A stretch of DNA of 26,495 nucleotides from a virus. Positions 1 to 8,182 of this stretch are shown here, in pieces. The stretch lies in IMG/VR virus record IMGVR_UViG_3300033149_004918, positions 1-26,495 of that record; one strand, written 5' to 3'. How positions within the stretch are numbered: the first letter of the stretch is position 1; each line of letters opens with the position of its first letter. The position numbers were made by a program, and so were the translations under genes. The notes beneath the pieces are model-generated. The model had not been told where the DNA came from. It made no database searches and saw nothing but the letters and a program-made list of their open reading frames with translations.

Positions 1-63
1 TTTATATTAACTGGCAAGGTAATAAACTTGCATGAGGTAAATCTGCTTAAAACAGCAGCTTAA
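1..63 (+). CDS. C-terminal end of an unidentified upstream gene (partial)
   Basis: Frame 1 is open from the first base to TAA at 61-63 and encodes 20 residues ending in HEVNLLKTAA. A good hairpin terminator begins 7 bp later, which supports a real gene end rather than a chance open frame. The fragment is too short to assign a family. The start and most of the gene lie left of the window. Confidence 0.45.
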   Translation, partial: FILTGKVINLHEVNLLKTAA

Positions 64-69
64 CTGATT

Positions 70-105
70 AGCAGGAGCGAAGTAAAGTAACTCCTGCTTT
101 TTATT
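70..105 (+). terminator. Rho-independent terminator
   Basis: The 8-bp inverted repeat AGCAGGAG (70-77) / CTCCTGCT (91-98) has a 13-nt AT-rich loop and is followed by a T-rich tract (98-105). It closes the upstream gene and separates it from the packaging operon. Confidence 0.8.
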
Positions 106-159
106 TGATAATCAGTAACTTATAGAATTATATTAAAAACATTTGAAAAAAATAGTTGA

Positions 160-197
160 ATTTAAATGTTTTATAACATATTTTTTTTATAACTTCG
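160..197 (+). promoter_or_regulatory. Possible promoter with operator-like inverted repeat
   Basis: ATGTT (166-170) and AACAT (175-179) form an inverted repeat containing the TATAACAT half-site also seen at 9722, 12783 and 23933. Eleven bp downstream is TAACTTCG (190-197), a 7/8 match to the Bacteroidetes -7 box TAnnTTTG. Geometry differs from the two strongest promoters (12781, 23931), so this is a weak call. Confidence 0.3.
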
Positions 198-401
198 CAT
201 TTATAGTTTTTTGAAATAATGAAAAAGGAGTTTCGACACAGTTCTTCCTTTCCTGATTGTATCGAGGATAAAAAAAACAGAGAGACAATAAATAGTATGA
301 ATGAACAAGTGTGGTGAATTTACAGTTTATAGCCATGACCTGCATATTGGAATAAATAATCATTCATCCGGAAAACAGGGAACGGTTGCTATTTTTGTCT
401 G

Positions 402-424
402 AATTAACATTTATATTGTTAATT
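402..424. repeat. Inverted repeat, possible operator
   Basis: Perfect 8-bp arms AATTAACA (402-409) and TGTTAATT (417-424) flank a 7-bp spacer. There is no T-tract after it, so a protein-binding site is likelier than a terminator. Function is unknown. Confidence 0.45.
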
Positions 425-480
425 ACCCTGGAATAGTAACATGCAGGGATAAAAACTGAAAAGAAAAACATATGCAATTA

Positions 481-564
481 TATACATATATAAAACTAAA
501 CCCATACATACATATATATATATAAATAAATAGATAAATACATATATACATATTAACATATGTA
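481..564. repeat. TA-rich low-complexity tract ending in an inverted repeat
   Basis: The tract consists mainly of TACATA, TATATA and AATAAATA words. It ends in a perfect 7-bp inverted repeat TACATAT (547-553) / ATATGTA (558-564) with a 4-bp loop. It lies about 85 bp before the small terminase start. It could be easily melted or bent regulatory or packaging DNA. Confidence 0.5.
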
Positions 565-648
565 AAAATAACATTATTGAATCATAGCAAAAAGTTTCTT
601 TACTCTAAAAAAAAGATTTAGTTATTATAAAGAATAAATTCAATAGAA

Positions 649-1029
649 GTGAATAAATTAAAAGTAGGTGGCAGACCTAAAAAATTTACAAAACCTGAAG
701 ATCTCGCTAAAGCGATAAACGAATATTTTGATAATACACCTTTCGATGAATATTCAATTACCGGTCTTTCACTTATTGTTGGTTCCAGACAATTAATCCA
801 GGATTATCAAAACAGGGATGAATATAAAGATATAATTATTCGTGCTAAATTAATAATAGAACATAGTTACGAAATGTCATTGCGTAAATCAAAACAGACT
901 GCAAGTAATTTTATTTTCGCTCTTAAAAATTTCGGATGGACTGATAAAACCGAGATAGAACATAGCCTGCCACAATTTGACAGGGTGCCAGATATAATAA
1001 TAAATGAAAGAAACAACGGTAATAAATGA
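649..1029 (+). CDS. terS: Terminase small subunit, P22 gp3-like DNA-packaging protein
   Basis: This 126-residue protein recognises phage DNA and feeds it to the large terminase. The N-terminal GRPKKFTKPEDLAKAINEYF is laid out like the GRNPKF-SPEALW-EYF opening of P22-type gp3 proteins. A helical middle follows (SITGLSLIVGSRQLIQDY, then RAKLIIEHSYE), and the tail ALKNFGWTDKTEIEH resembles the gp3 C-terminus. It starts at GTG (649), because the next in-frame Met is residue 76 and would remove most of the domain. Its 3' end overlaps the large terminase start by 26 bp, the usual TerS-TerL pairing. The assignment rests on sequence pattern and position. Confidence 0.8.
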   Translation: MNKLKVGGRPKKFTKPEDLAKAINEYFDNTPFDEYSITGLSLIVGSRQLIQDYQNRDEYKDIIIRAKLIIEHSYEMSLRKSKQTASNFIFALKNFGWTDKTEIEHSLPQFDRVPDIIINERNNGNK

Positions 1030-2485
1030 TGTTAGTAAACCGCAATTAGCTGTTCTTACCAGCATGCAGCCAATTACATTATTTCTCTCTGGTAAAGGTG
1101 GCGGCAAATCGCATTTTAACGGCATCAAATCACTGCAATTTATAAAAAAGTTTCCTCATGTAACCGGATTTATCGGTGCAAACACTTATGATCAGCTTAA
1201 CACATCAACAATGTTTCGTATCCGTGAATGCTGGAAATCAATGGGGGTGAATGAATACACGAAGAATAATCCCGGCGGGCAATATGTTATCGGAGTATCT
1301 CCTCCTCCTCATTTTAATACCGAACATCATAATTTTGATAAGTATTTTAATATTGTCTCGTTTGTTAATGGTGCTATTATTTTTATTGCTTCGCTTGAGA
1401 ATGCCAAATCACATGAAGGGAAGGAATTTGCCTGGGCTATTCTTGATGAGACAAAAGATACCCGTGAAGAAGACGTGAAAGAGGTTATACTTACCAGGCT
1501 TAGGCAAAAAGGTATTTATCTTGTTAATAATAAACTGGAAGACAAGGGACAGCCGGAAGAACAATATAATCCATTGTATATAACTACATCGCCAGCAAAG
1601 GTAGATTGGATAAACGATTGGTTCGGACTGAGTGATTATGCTGCTGAGATAGCCAGCAAAATATACAGCCGCACTGACTTTTTCGAGAAGATAATAAATA
1701 ATCGCAAGGTAGTTATTGCGTCAAGCTATCATAATGTTCAAAATGTTGGTGAAAATTATATCCGGAATATCCTTGATAATAATAGTAAGGAACGTGGGAA
1801 AAGCCTTATTTATGGTAATCCGTTCTCGGCTACAGGCGGTGAGTTTTATACATCTTTTGACCGACTTGTTCACGTTGACGAGGTACCGGTTATTGATGAT
1901 AAGCCGGTTCATGTTACTTATGACTTTAATGTTGTGCCGTACATGACATTGCTTTTATGGCAGGTAGCCGAGACGCCGGATAAGAAAACACAAGTGCGGT
2001 GTTTTAAAGAATACTGTCTCGAATCGCCACAAAATACAACCGAGGCAATAACGACAGAGGCAATGCGCGAATTTGATAAATATCTCATGAATGGGTTATA
2101 TTATTACGGCGACGCATCTGGGAAGGCGCGGGATCCAAGGGCTAATTTTCACAATTACGATATCGTACGGCGTGTTCTGAAAAGATATCTTAACAATTAT
2201 TCTGATCGTGTGCCAAAAAGAAATCCTCCAATCATTTCGCGCCGAGACTTTATTAATGCCTTATTCGAAGGTAAACATGATATTGAAATATTAATAGATG
2301 ATAATTGTAAGCATCTTATCCGGGATCTTGAATTTGTTAAAGAGGACCAGGAGGGACGCAAGATGAAGGAAGAGGCCACTGATCCCGTGAGTAAGCAGCG
2401 ATATCAGAAATGGGGACATACATCTGATGCCATGGATTATTTTTTATGTATGTATTTTGAAACAATATTTGAGAAATTGTATTAA
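1004..2485 (+). CDS. terL: Terminase large subunit (ATPase and nuclease)
   Basis: The 493-residue packaging motor drives DNA into the prohead with ATP and cuts it with an RNase H-like nuclease. Visible motifs are Walker A SGKGGGKS (residues 29-36) and Walker B AWAILDE (143-149, acidic pair D148/E149). Candidate nuclease acids are D307 in TYDFN, D370 in YYGDASG, and D475/D478 in SDAMDY. Length and motif order fit phage TerL. ATG at 1004 lies inside terS in another frame. The portal gene follows after 20 bp. All key motifs look intact, so the motor should be functional. Confidence 0.95.
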   Translation: MKETTVINDVSKPQLAVLTSMQPITLFLSGKGGGKSHFNGIKSLQFIKKFPHVTGFIGANTYDQLNTSTMFRIRECWKSMGVNEYTKNNPGGQYVIGVSPPPHFNTEHHNFDKYFNIVSFVNGAIIFIASLENAKSHEGKEFAWAILDETKDTREEDVKEVILTRLRQKGIYLVNNKLEDKGQPEEQYNPLYITTSPAKVDWINDWFGLSDYAAEIASKIYSRTDFFEKIINNRKVVIASSYHNVQNVGENYIRNILDNNSKERGKSLIYGNPFSATGGEFYTSFDRLVHVDEVPVIDDKPVHVTYDFNVVPYMTLLLWQVAETPDKKTQVRCFKEYCLESPQNTTEAITTEAMREFDKYLMNGLYYYGDASGKARDPRANFHNYDIVRRVLKRYLNNYSDRVPKRNPPIISRRDFINALFEGKHDIEILIDDNCKHLIRDLEFVKEDQEGRKMKEEATDPVSKQRYQKWGHTSDAMDYFLCMYFETIFEKLY

Positions 2486-2505
2486 TATAATTAATAAATA
2501 ATAAT

Positions 2506-4308
2506 ATGGAACTAATTAAAGATTATATGATTGAGCTTATCAAAGATAAGACAAGACATAAAGATTATGATCATGTTACAAATCTGGCCAATAAGTATTA
2601 CACTTATTTTTCGGGACAGGGACTTGATGAAGAATTACAGATATTCACGCCGCGTGAAGAAAAAGAATTATTCGAACAACGAAAGAATATAACAAAACAT
2701 ATTGTTTCTTCCGTGGCTCAGAACGTGGCCTCTGTTGAAAAGAAAGTGCCTCGCTCAAATGGCATTACTAAATTAATACAATACGAGAAGAAAGATGATA
2801 AAAAGCTTAGTGAACTCGAAGGTGTATTGAAAAAGTTCTGGGGCGATGCTTCATGGGACCAGTATATGGAGGTACGGTGGATTGAGCTGAACGACACGGA
2901 CCCGAATACTTTTGTTGTATTTGAATGGGATGATTATGATAATATAAAGGAACTTTTACAGCCTAAACCATTTGAGGTATCTTCACACATGGCAATTGAT
3001 TTCAGGATTGAAAATAATATCCTTGAATATCTTACTGTGATGCAAAATATAAAAATGATACATAAAGAATACCCGGATGAACAACCCAAGGATGGCGAGA
3101 AATATATTATTTACCTGAAAAAACAAACTATTGTTTATACCGAAGTATGGGAAGATAGTCTGACGAATTCTATCACACGAGGGCAGACAGTCAGGATTGG
3201 CGAATATGAATATCTGCGTGTTGAAAACAGAATATTTCGTGTCGAATATCCTAAAGAACATAATCTTGGTATGGTGCCTGCATTCCGTGTCGGATGGAAT
3301 CGCGACCCGGCAACAAATGGACGCACCTTTATCTCTCCTTGGGATCGTGCCATGCCTTATCTTGAAAAGATAGTAAAAGCCAATTCAGAGCTTGATCTAA
3401 CGATGGCATTACATACATTTCCACAAAAAGTTGTGATGGTTCCCAAATGTGACAACCCGAAATGCTTCGATGGATATATTACACTGCCTGACGGCCAAAA
3501 AGATAATTGTCCTGTTTGCGGTGGTACCGGATTGATGATACATAGATCAGCACAGGATATTATTGCCGTGCCGTTACCCAAAACAAGTGAAGAACAATTA
3601 TCACTCGATGATATAATACGTTATATTTCGACACCTATTGACCTGCCCCGTTTCCAGACTGAATATATAGAAAAAATGACCCAAAAATGTGTGCAGGTTG
3701 TTTATAATAGTGATATATTCACGCGTTCCGAGATAGCCTCAACGGCAACAGAGAAACGTATTGATCTTGACAATGTTTATGATGCGCTGTATCCCATGGC
3801 CGTACGATTTTCAACACTCTATAAATTCGGCGTGCATCTGGTGGCTAAATTAATAGACCGTGACGAAAAACTCATTGTTGTTCATTCATTCAGTAAAGAT
3901 TTCCGCTTTAAATCAAAAGATGATTATATCGCTGAGCGCAAGATGGCTGTTGATGCACAGGCCCCGTCCGAGGTTCTTTCGAATATTGATCTTGAGATAA
4001 TGCGTATTGATACGGCCGATAATCCGGATGATTTTATTAAACATCAAGTAATGACCGATCTGGATCCGTTCGAGGGTAAATCACATGAAGAGATAGCTTT
4101 TATTATTACCTCGAACAACGTGCCGCGCCGGCAAGTAGTTCTTTATTCGTGTTATGGTTTTATTTATGATGATATTATCATCAAACATTCTAATTTTTTC
4201 GAGATGCCGAAAAATAAGCAGGTGCAGATCCTTTATGAATATGTCGATAAGTATATCGAAGAAATAGACGCGGCAAAAACAGTAACTAAAGTACCTGAAT
4301 TTAAATAA
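2506..4308 (+). CDS. Portal protein with a four-cysteine insert
   Basis: The 600-residue protein sits between TerL and the MuF-like protein, the standard portal slot. Size and the mix of helical N-terminus, beta-rich middle and helical C-terminal stretch fit a portal, the dodecameric ring through which DNA passes. The notable feature is a zinc-ribbon-like insert: C315 and C320 (CDNPKC), then C335 and C338 (CPVCGGTG), resembling a DnaJ-type CxxCxGxG knuckle. It lies after the long helix-like AMPYLEKIVKANSELDL segment. No family motif is decisive, so the portal call rests mainly on position and size. A role of the insert in metal binding is inference. Confidence 0.75.
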   Translation: MELIKDYMIELIKDKTRHKDYDHVTNLANKYYTYFSGQGLDEELQIFTPREEKELFEQRKNITKHIVSSVAQNVASVEKKVPRSNGITKLIQYEKKDDKKLSELEGVLKKFWGDASWDQYMEVRWIELNDTDPNTFVVFEWDDYDNIKELLQPKPFEVSSHMAIDFRIENNILEYLTVMQNIKMIHKEYPDEQPKDGEKYIIYLKKQTIVYTEVWEDSLTNSITRGQTVRIGEYEYLRVENRIFRVEYPKEHNLGMVPAFRVGWNRDPATNGRTFISPWDRAMPYLEKIVKANSELDLTMALHTFPQKVVMVPKCDNPKCFDGYITLPDGQKDNCPVCGGTGLMIHRSAQDIIAVPLPKTSEEQLSLDDIIRYISTPIDLPRFQTEYIEKMTQKCVQVVYNSDIFTRSEIASTATEKRIDLDNVYDALYPMAVRFSTLYKFGVHLVAKLIDRDEKLIVVHSFSKDFRFKSKDDYIAERKMAVDAQAPSEVLSNIDLEIMRIDTADNPDDFIKHQVMTDLDPFEGKSHEEIAFIITSNNVPRRQVVLYSCYGFIYDDIIIKHSNFFEMPKNKQVQILYEYVDKYIEEIDAAKTVTKVPEFK

Positions 4309-4337
4309 ATTTAACAATATAGCCAATATATAGAATA

Positions 4338-5237
4338 ATGTCTGATGATTTATTTAAAAAGATAAATGATTTATGGATCCGTAAGGAGAATTTCATTAAC
4401 ACGAAGCTTAAAACAATGGAAAAATCAGTTAATGAAATGGCTAATACGCTCCTTTCGCAATTAATAAAGGATTATCTTGGCAGGTTTGAAACCAGGAATG
4501 GTAAATTACTGAACAATACTCACAATATGTCGCTCATCAATCAACTTGAAAAACAGTTCAATAAATTTGAGAGTAAAGCCGCGTCTATCAATCTTCAGTA
4601 TGGTAAAGACATGATGAAATCGGGTATTTATTCAGCTGACTATTATGCTGTTTTCCCGGGAGTGTCACGAAAGATTATCGCATCTCTTACACGTAACCTG
4701 GGATTTGTCGAACAAATGATAGGCATAAAAGACAATAAGATTATCGAAGGCAGTTATCTTGACAGGCTCAGTAAGATGCCGGAGGTGCGAGATAAAGTAC
4801 GTAATTATGTTCTCTCCAATGTATCTGGTAATAATTCTTATCAATCATATCTTTCGGGTATTAAGGATTTGATTAAAGGCTCTGATGAGGTTGAGGGATC
4901 ATTGCAGAAATATTACCGACAATATGCTTATGACACTTTTAACAATGTTGATGCGGCTATTAATAAACATTATGCCGAGGGCGTCGGTTTTAAATATTTT
5001 ATTTACCACGGCTCGATTATAGAAACATCAAGGGCTTTTTGTCGCAAGCGTGCCGGTAAAGTATTTAGTGTTAAAGAGACAAAGAAATGGAAGAATGATC
5101 CTGACCTGATAGGTAATGCCGCCGGGTATGTTCCACTTATTGAGCGCGGGCGGTACAATTGCAGGCATTCTATTAAATATATATCTGATGAGTTGGCTTT
5201 CAGATTAAGGCCCGGATTAAAACATAAAAGAAAATGA
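4338..5237 (+). CDS. MuF-like minor head / head morphogenesis protein
   Basis: 299 residues. The N-terminal two thirds are helical, with a coiled-coil-like start (KTMEKSVNEMANTLLSQLI). The C-terminal part has the Mu gpF-type signature: YHGSIIETSRAFCRKRAGKVF with C235, then NAAGYVPLIERGRYNCRHS with C275 and H277. Proteins of this family sit at the portal inside the head, and in some phages are injected or carry toxin domains. No extra C-terminal toxin domain is visible here. It follows the portal by 29 bp in the packaging operon. Confidence 0.82.
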   Translation: MSDDLFKKINDLWIRKENFINTKLKTMEKSVNEMANTLLSQLIKDYLGRFETRNGKLLNNTHNMSLINQLEKQFNKFESKAASINLQYGKDMMKSGIYSADYYAVFPGVSRKIIASLTRNLGFVEQMIGIKDNKIIEGSYLDRLSKMPEVRDKVRNYVLSNVSGNNSYQSYLSGIKDLIKGSDEVEGSLQKYYRQYAYDTFNNVDAAINKHYAEGVGFKYFIYHGSIIETSRAFCRKRAGKVFSVKETKKWKNDPDLIGNAAGYVPLIERGRYNCRHSIKYISDELAFRLRPGLKHKRK

Positions 5238-5260
5238 ATTTAAAATAATTAATTATTTGC

Positions 5261-5869
5261 ATGAAAATATCTGTTGTCATGGCATCTTATCTTGGTGAAT
5301 ACCGCCGCGCGGCACTGAACCGCGACAAAAAAATAATACGTGCCATTGACAGCGTGATAAACCAGACATATCAGGATATCGAGATTCTTGTGATAGCGGA
5401 CGGATGTGAAAAAACAGTAGAAATAGTAAAAAATTCTTATCTTTATAATAATAAAGTACGCGGTTATTTTATTTCCAAACAACCATTGTGGAGCGGTCGG
5501 CCAAGGAATGTTGGAATAGAAAAAGCAAATGGCGAATGGATATGTTATCTTGACGTGGATGATTATTTTCAGCCTGGCCATATTGAAAATATTGTAAAGC
5601 AATTGAAGCATTCTGATGACTGGGTATGGTTTGATGACCTGGTTGCAACACGTGAAGGCAAAACAAGAAGACGTCCGTGTACTTTAACTATGGGTAAATG
5701 TGGCACGAGTAATATTTTTCATCGCAAGATAGCTTTATGGGACGAAAAGGGTAGTTATGCACATGATTGGCGATTCATACGAAATTTACAGGCAGCCAGC
5801 CGAAACTATAGAAAAATCATGGCCGGCGGTTACGTGGTATGTCATATCCCGGGAAGAATTGATGCCTGA
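5261..5869 (+). CDS. Family 2-type glycosyltransferase (first of five)
   Basis: This 202-residue GT-A fold protein is predicted to transfer a sugar from a nucleotide-sugar donor. The N-terminal ISVVMASYLG strand leads into RAIDSVINQTYQDIEILVIADG, a typical GT2 opening. The metal/nucleotide motif is DVDD at 98-101 (CYLDVDDYF). GRPRNVGIEKANGEW precedes it, as in canonical GT2 enzymes. It is the most canonical of the five and slightly shorter than the others (about 219-246). It opens the inserted cassette 23 bp after the MuF gene. The acceptor is unknown; position among head genes suggests a virion protein. Confidence 0.88.
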   Translation: MKISVVMASYLGEYRRAALNRDKKIIRAIDSVINQTYQDIEILVIADGCEKTVEIVKNSYLYNNKVRGYFISKQPLWSGRPRNVGIEKANGEWICYLDVDDYFQPGHIENIVKQLKHSDDWVWFDDLVATREGKTRRRPCTLTMGKCGTSNIFHRKIALWDEKGSYAHDWRFIRNLQAASRNYRKIMAGGYVVCHIPGRIDA

Positions 5870-5950
5870 TGGTATTTATATCCGTGATGGCTATCAGTCG
5901 ATAATGATGACATTAATGATATTTATATATGATCATTTAAATTAAAAATT

Positions 5951-6109
5951 ATGCCAGCACAAAGAGGGAAAGATAAAAAAGGATGTTTTTGGCGTTGGGG
6001 CTCATCGGGTAAGAAATATTATTACAAATGCGGCGACAAAGCGGCATCCACGAGAGCAAAGAAAAAAGCCAATATACAAGGAAGAGCTATTCATGTAAGA
6101 AAAAAATAA
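5951..6109 (+). CDS. Small basic Lys/Arg-rich phage protein
   Basis: This is a 52-residue ORF starting at ATG 5951. The sequence pattern is RGKDKKG, WRWGSSGKKYYY, KCGDK, then a basic helix RAKKKANIQGRAI. I recognise this as resembling small, very basic proteins found among phage head genes, but I know of no proven function; nucleic-acid binding or packaging inside the head is a guess from charge. Its stop TAA shares a base with the ATG of the next glycosyltransferase (TAATG at 6107-6111), which strongly supports both the gene and the downstream start. Two cysteines (C12, C27) are present. Confidence 0.75.
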   Translation: MPAQRGKDKKGCFWRWGSSGKKYYYKCGDKAASTRAKKKANIQGRAIHVRKK

Positions 6110-6768
6110 TGGCTGAAATAGCAATAATAACAAGGTGTCGCAACAGACTTGAATATACTATTCAAACGATTCATCACGTGCAAAAAACGGAGACCGGCAA
6201 CTGGCATCATATTATCATTGACAATAATAGCACTGATGGCACTTATCAATGGTTCAAATGGATGAGTAAAAATACCAAATTGCTCAAAAATCTATCTTAT
6301 TATCATTATGATAATAATTTTGGTGATTGGGGTGGAATGCTTGCGGCACGTAAATTTATAGATAATAGTAAATATGTTGTTCAGCTTGACAATGATATTA
6401 TTGTGCCTCCCGACTGGCTAAAGGCATTAAAAATAATAATAGATAAAACAGATTATCCGGTTGTTATGCTTCGGCGTGAAAATGTTTTATGGAAACTCAA
6501 GCCACTTGGTGAAGAAAAAAATATAGAAGGTTATCTTATTGCCCGCGTTGAACGTGCCGTTGCCTGTTTTATGATGAAACGTGAATTTTTTGATGAATGT
6601 TGCCAGGTAATAACACCGGAGAAAGGCATGCGAAGCAAATATATAATTTCTCAACTGGCCGGGCACAAAGTTTATAAAATATTGAATGTCAAATGTAATG
6701 AAATAGATAGCTTAACACAACGTGATTTATATAATCCTAAAAATCCCCAGGTATGGGAAAAGATATAG
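6109..6768 (+). CDS. Family 2-type glycosyltransferase (second of five)
   Basis: 219 residues. The frame is open from ATG 6028, but the first 27 residues are lysine-rich and unlike a GT start, and they lie entirely inside the 52-residue basic gene in another frame. ATG 6109 gives MAEIAIITRCRNRLEYT, the expected GT-A first strand, and overlaps the previous stop, so I place the start there. The metal motif is DND at 94-96 (VQLDNDIIVPPDWL). HHIIIDNNSTDGTYQW is a clear GT2 nucleotide-binding segment. It is followed after 6 bp by the next glycosyltransferase. Confidence 0.87.
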   Translation: MAEIAIITRCRNRLEYTIQTIHHVQKTETGNWHHIIIDNNSTDGTYQWFKWMSKNTKLLKNLSYYHYDNNFGDWGGMLAARKFIDNSKYVVQLDNDIIVPPDWLKALKIIIDKTDYPVVMLRRENVLWKLKPLGEEKNIEGYLIARVERAVACFMMKREFFDECCQVITPEKGMRSKYIISQLAGHKVYKILNVKCNEIDSLTQRDLYNPKNPQVWEKI

Positions 6769-6774
6769 ATTAAT

Positions 6775-7491
6775 ATGGAACGGCCTGAAATGGATATTAT
6801 AATAGTCAGCAATGGGCGCAGTCCATATTTGAGAACCATAACAAAATATGCAGTTGATACATGTTCTATCTCAAGTAATCTCATACATTTTAATTATATT
6901 ATTGTCGAACAACAGAAAAAAGTAAATTATCACTGGCCAGGAACACAAACGGTGCATTATGATTTTGAATTTAACTATAACCGATGCCTTAATTACGGTT
7001 TGCAATTCGCGAAAAGCAAATATATAGCATTATGTAATAATGATCTTGAATTTAAATATCAGTGGGCAGAAAATATTATAATGGCAATGAAAGATAATTA
7101 TTTAAGTGCTTCACCTGCAGACCGACATTACCGCCGACGGGAGAATGAACCTGCCATTTATGGTATTGAGGAGGGATATAAAATAGCCAAACAATTGAAT
7201 GGATGGTGTATTGTTATTAATCGCAAATTACTTGATTTTATTGGTAAGCTCGATGAAGGTGTCAAGTTCTGGTATTCAGATAATATTTATGGTGACCAGT
7301 TAAAGTCCGGGGATATCAAACATATACTTGTTAAGCATAGTATTGTTCGTCATCTGGGCAGTCGCACACTTCGTGCCGGGAAATACAGGGATTTAATGCG
7401 AAAACAATATAAAAATTATATAAAAGCAAGAAAGAAATATTATGAAAATAGGCATACTAACAGCTGTATGGCAACGGCCAAAGATATTTGA
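6775..7491 (+). CDS. Glycosyltransferase, GT2-like (third of five)
   Basis: 238 residues. MDIIIVSNGRSPYL (start could be Met1 or Met6) is the first strand, and FNYNRCLNYGLQFAKSKYIALCNNDLEF holds the DxD-equivalent NND at 88-90. The C-terminal part contains NGWCIVINRKLLDFIGKLDE and an H-containing VRHLGSRTLR, which recalls the acceptor-side half of GT2 enzymes. It overlaps the next gene by 50 bp in a different frame, a long overlap indicating tight co-translation. Replacement of the first Asp by Asn is common in this family and need not mean inactivity. Confidence 0.83.
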   Translation: MERPEMDIIIVSNGRSPYLRTITKYAVDTCSISSNLIHFNYIIVEQQKKVNYHWPGTQTVHYDFEFNYNRCLNYGLQFAKSKYIALCNNDLEFKYQWAENIIMAMKDNYLSASPADRHYRRRENEPAIYGIEEGYKIAKQLNGWCIVINRKLLDFIGKLDEGVKFWYSDNIYGDQLKSGDIKHILVKHSIVRHLGSRTLRAGKYRDLMRKQYKNYIKARKKYYENRHTNSCMATAKDI

Positions 7492-8182
7492 AATATTCGC
7501 GACAGGAGTAAATCGCCTGCGGGATCAATTCGATATTACACCCGTTGTCGTGGGCAGTGAAGGTGAGGTAAGCAAGAACCTATGCAAAAAATACGGATTC
7601 TTGTATCTTGAACGTCCTAATTATCCGTTGGGCAGGAAATTTAATGCCGGGTTGCAGGTATTTAAAATATTCCATGTCGATTATGTAATTGTAATGGGAA
7701 GTGATGATCTTATATCGAATAGTCTCATTGAAGCATATATGCCATATATGAAAAGAGGACGCGACCTGATAGGTATTCTGGATATTTATTTTTATGATAT
7801 ACGTGTGAAACAACTGCATTACCTGGCGGGTTATGGCAATCGACCGCAGGATAAGCACCGCCGGGGCGAACCACTTGGCCTTGCACGGTGTATTAGTAAT
7901 AAAATGATTAATCTTGTAAACTGGCATCTTTGGGATAATAATGTCAATAAGGGACTGGACTGGACCATGTGGCAAAATCTCCGAAAAGTGCGGTGCAAAC
8001 CCATTACGATAAGACTCACGGATATTAATTCTTTCGCAGTTGACCTGAAAAGCGGGCATAATATATGTGATTTGGGAATATACAGAACTATAGAGGTTGA
8101 TGATAAAATCATGAGACAATCACTTTCAAATAAAGAATTAAAATTAATAGATGATTATACTATTTTATCCGGATCCTCTTGA
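7442..8182 (+). CDS. Glycosyltransferase, GT2-like (fourth of five)
   Basis: 246 residues. MKIGILTAVWQRPKIFEIF is the GT-A first strand. NYPLGRKFNAGLQVFK and VDYVIVMGSDDLIS (D88/D89) supply the nucleotide-sugar site. The second half is more diverged: GEPLGLARCISNKMIN, and LDWTMWQNL near residue 180. The start lies inside the preceding GT gene, and the 3' end overlaps the ATP-grasp gene by 32 bp. Acceptor and donor are unknown. Confidence 0.8.
   Translation: MKIGILTAVWQRPKIFEIFATGVNRLRDQFDITPVVVGSEGEVSKNLCKKYGFLYLERPNYPLGRKFNAGLQVFKIFHVDYVIVMGSDDLISNSLIEAYMPYMKRGRDLIGILDIYFYDIRVKQLHYLAGYGNRPQDKHRRGEPLGLARCISNKMINLVNWHLWDNNVNKGLDWTMWQNLRKVRCKPITIRLTDINSFAVDLKSGHNICDLGIYRTIEVDDKIMRQSLSNKELKLIDDYTILSGSS

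Larger units (their letters stand above)
106..648. other. Non-coding AT-rich region ahead of the packaging genes
   Basis: I find no convincing gene in this 540-bp stretch. It holds several inverted repeats (166-179, 402-424, 547-564), a short IR CCCTG (426-430) / CAGGG (444-448), a TA-rich low-complexity tract (about 481-564), and one weak -7-like box (190-197). Its place directly before the small terminase makes it a candidate for the late control region and/or a packaging (cos/pac) site, but no sequence feature proves either. The only ATG-started frame of note (219-317, 32 codons) is probably chance. Confidence 0.6.

Noticed and set aside
219-317. 32-codon frame in the left non-coding region, behind a weak -7 box
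   Set aside because: Too short, no recognisable pattern and no overlap with a neighbour to support translation.
5757-5945. 62-codon + strand frame overlapping the end of the first glycosyltransferase, suggesting a frameshift
   Set aside because: The first GT ends naturally at a size near the others and the second frame has no GT-like continuation, so a frameshift or separate gene is not supported.
6028-6108. N-terminal extension of the second glycosyltransferase
   Set aside because: The 27 extra residues overlap the 52-residue basic gene in another frame and do not resemble a GT start; ATG 6109 fits the fold and the TAATG overlap.
7580-8119. 179-codon open frame on the - strand
   Set aside because: It lies entirely antisense to the fourth glycosyltransferase, its protein is low-complexity and family-free, and the + strand frame has clear GT2 motifs.
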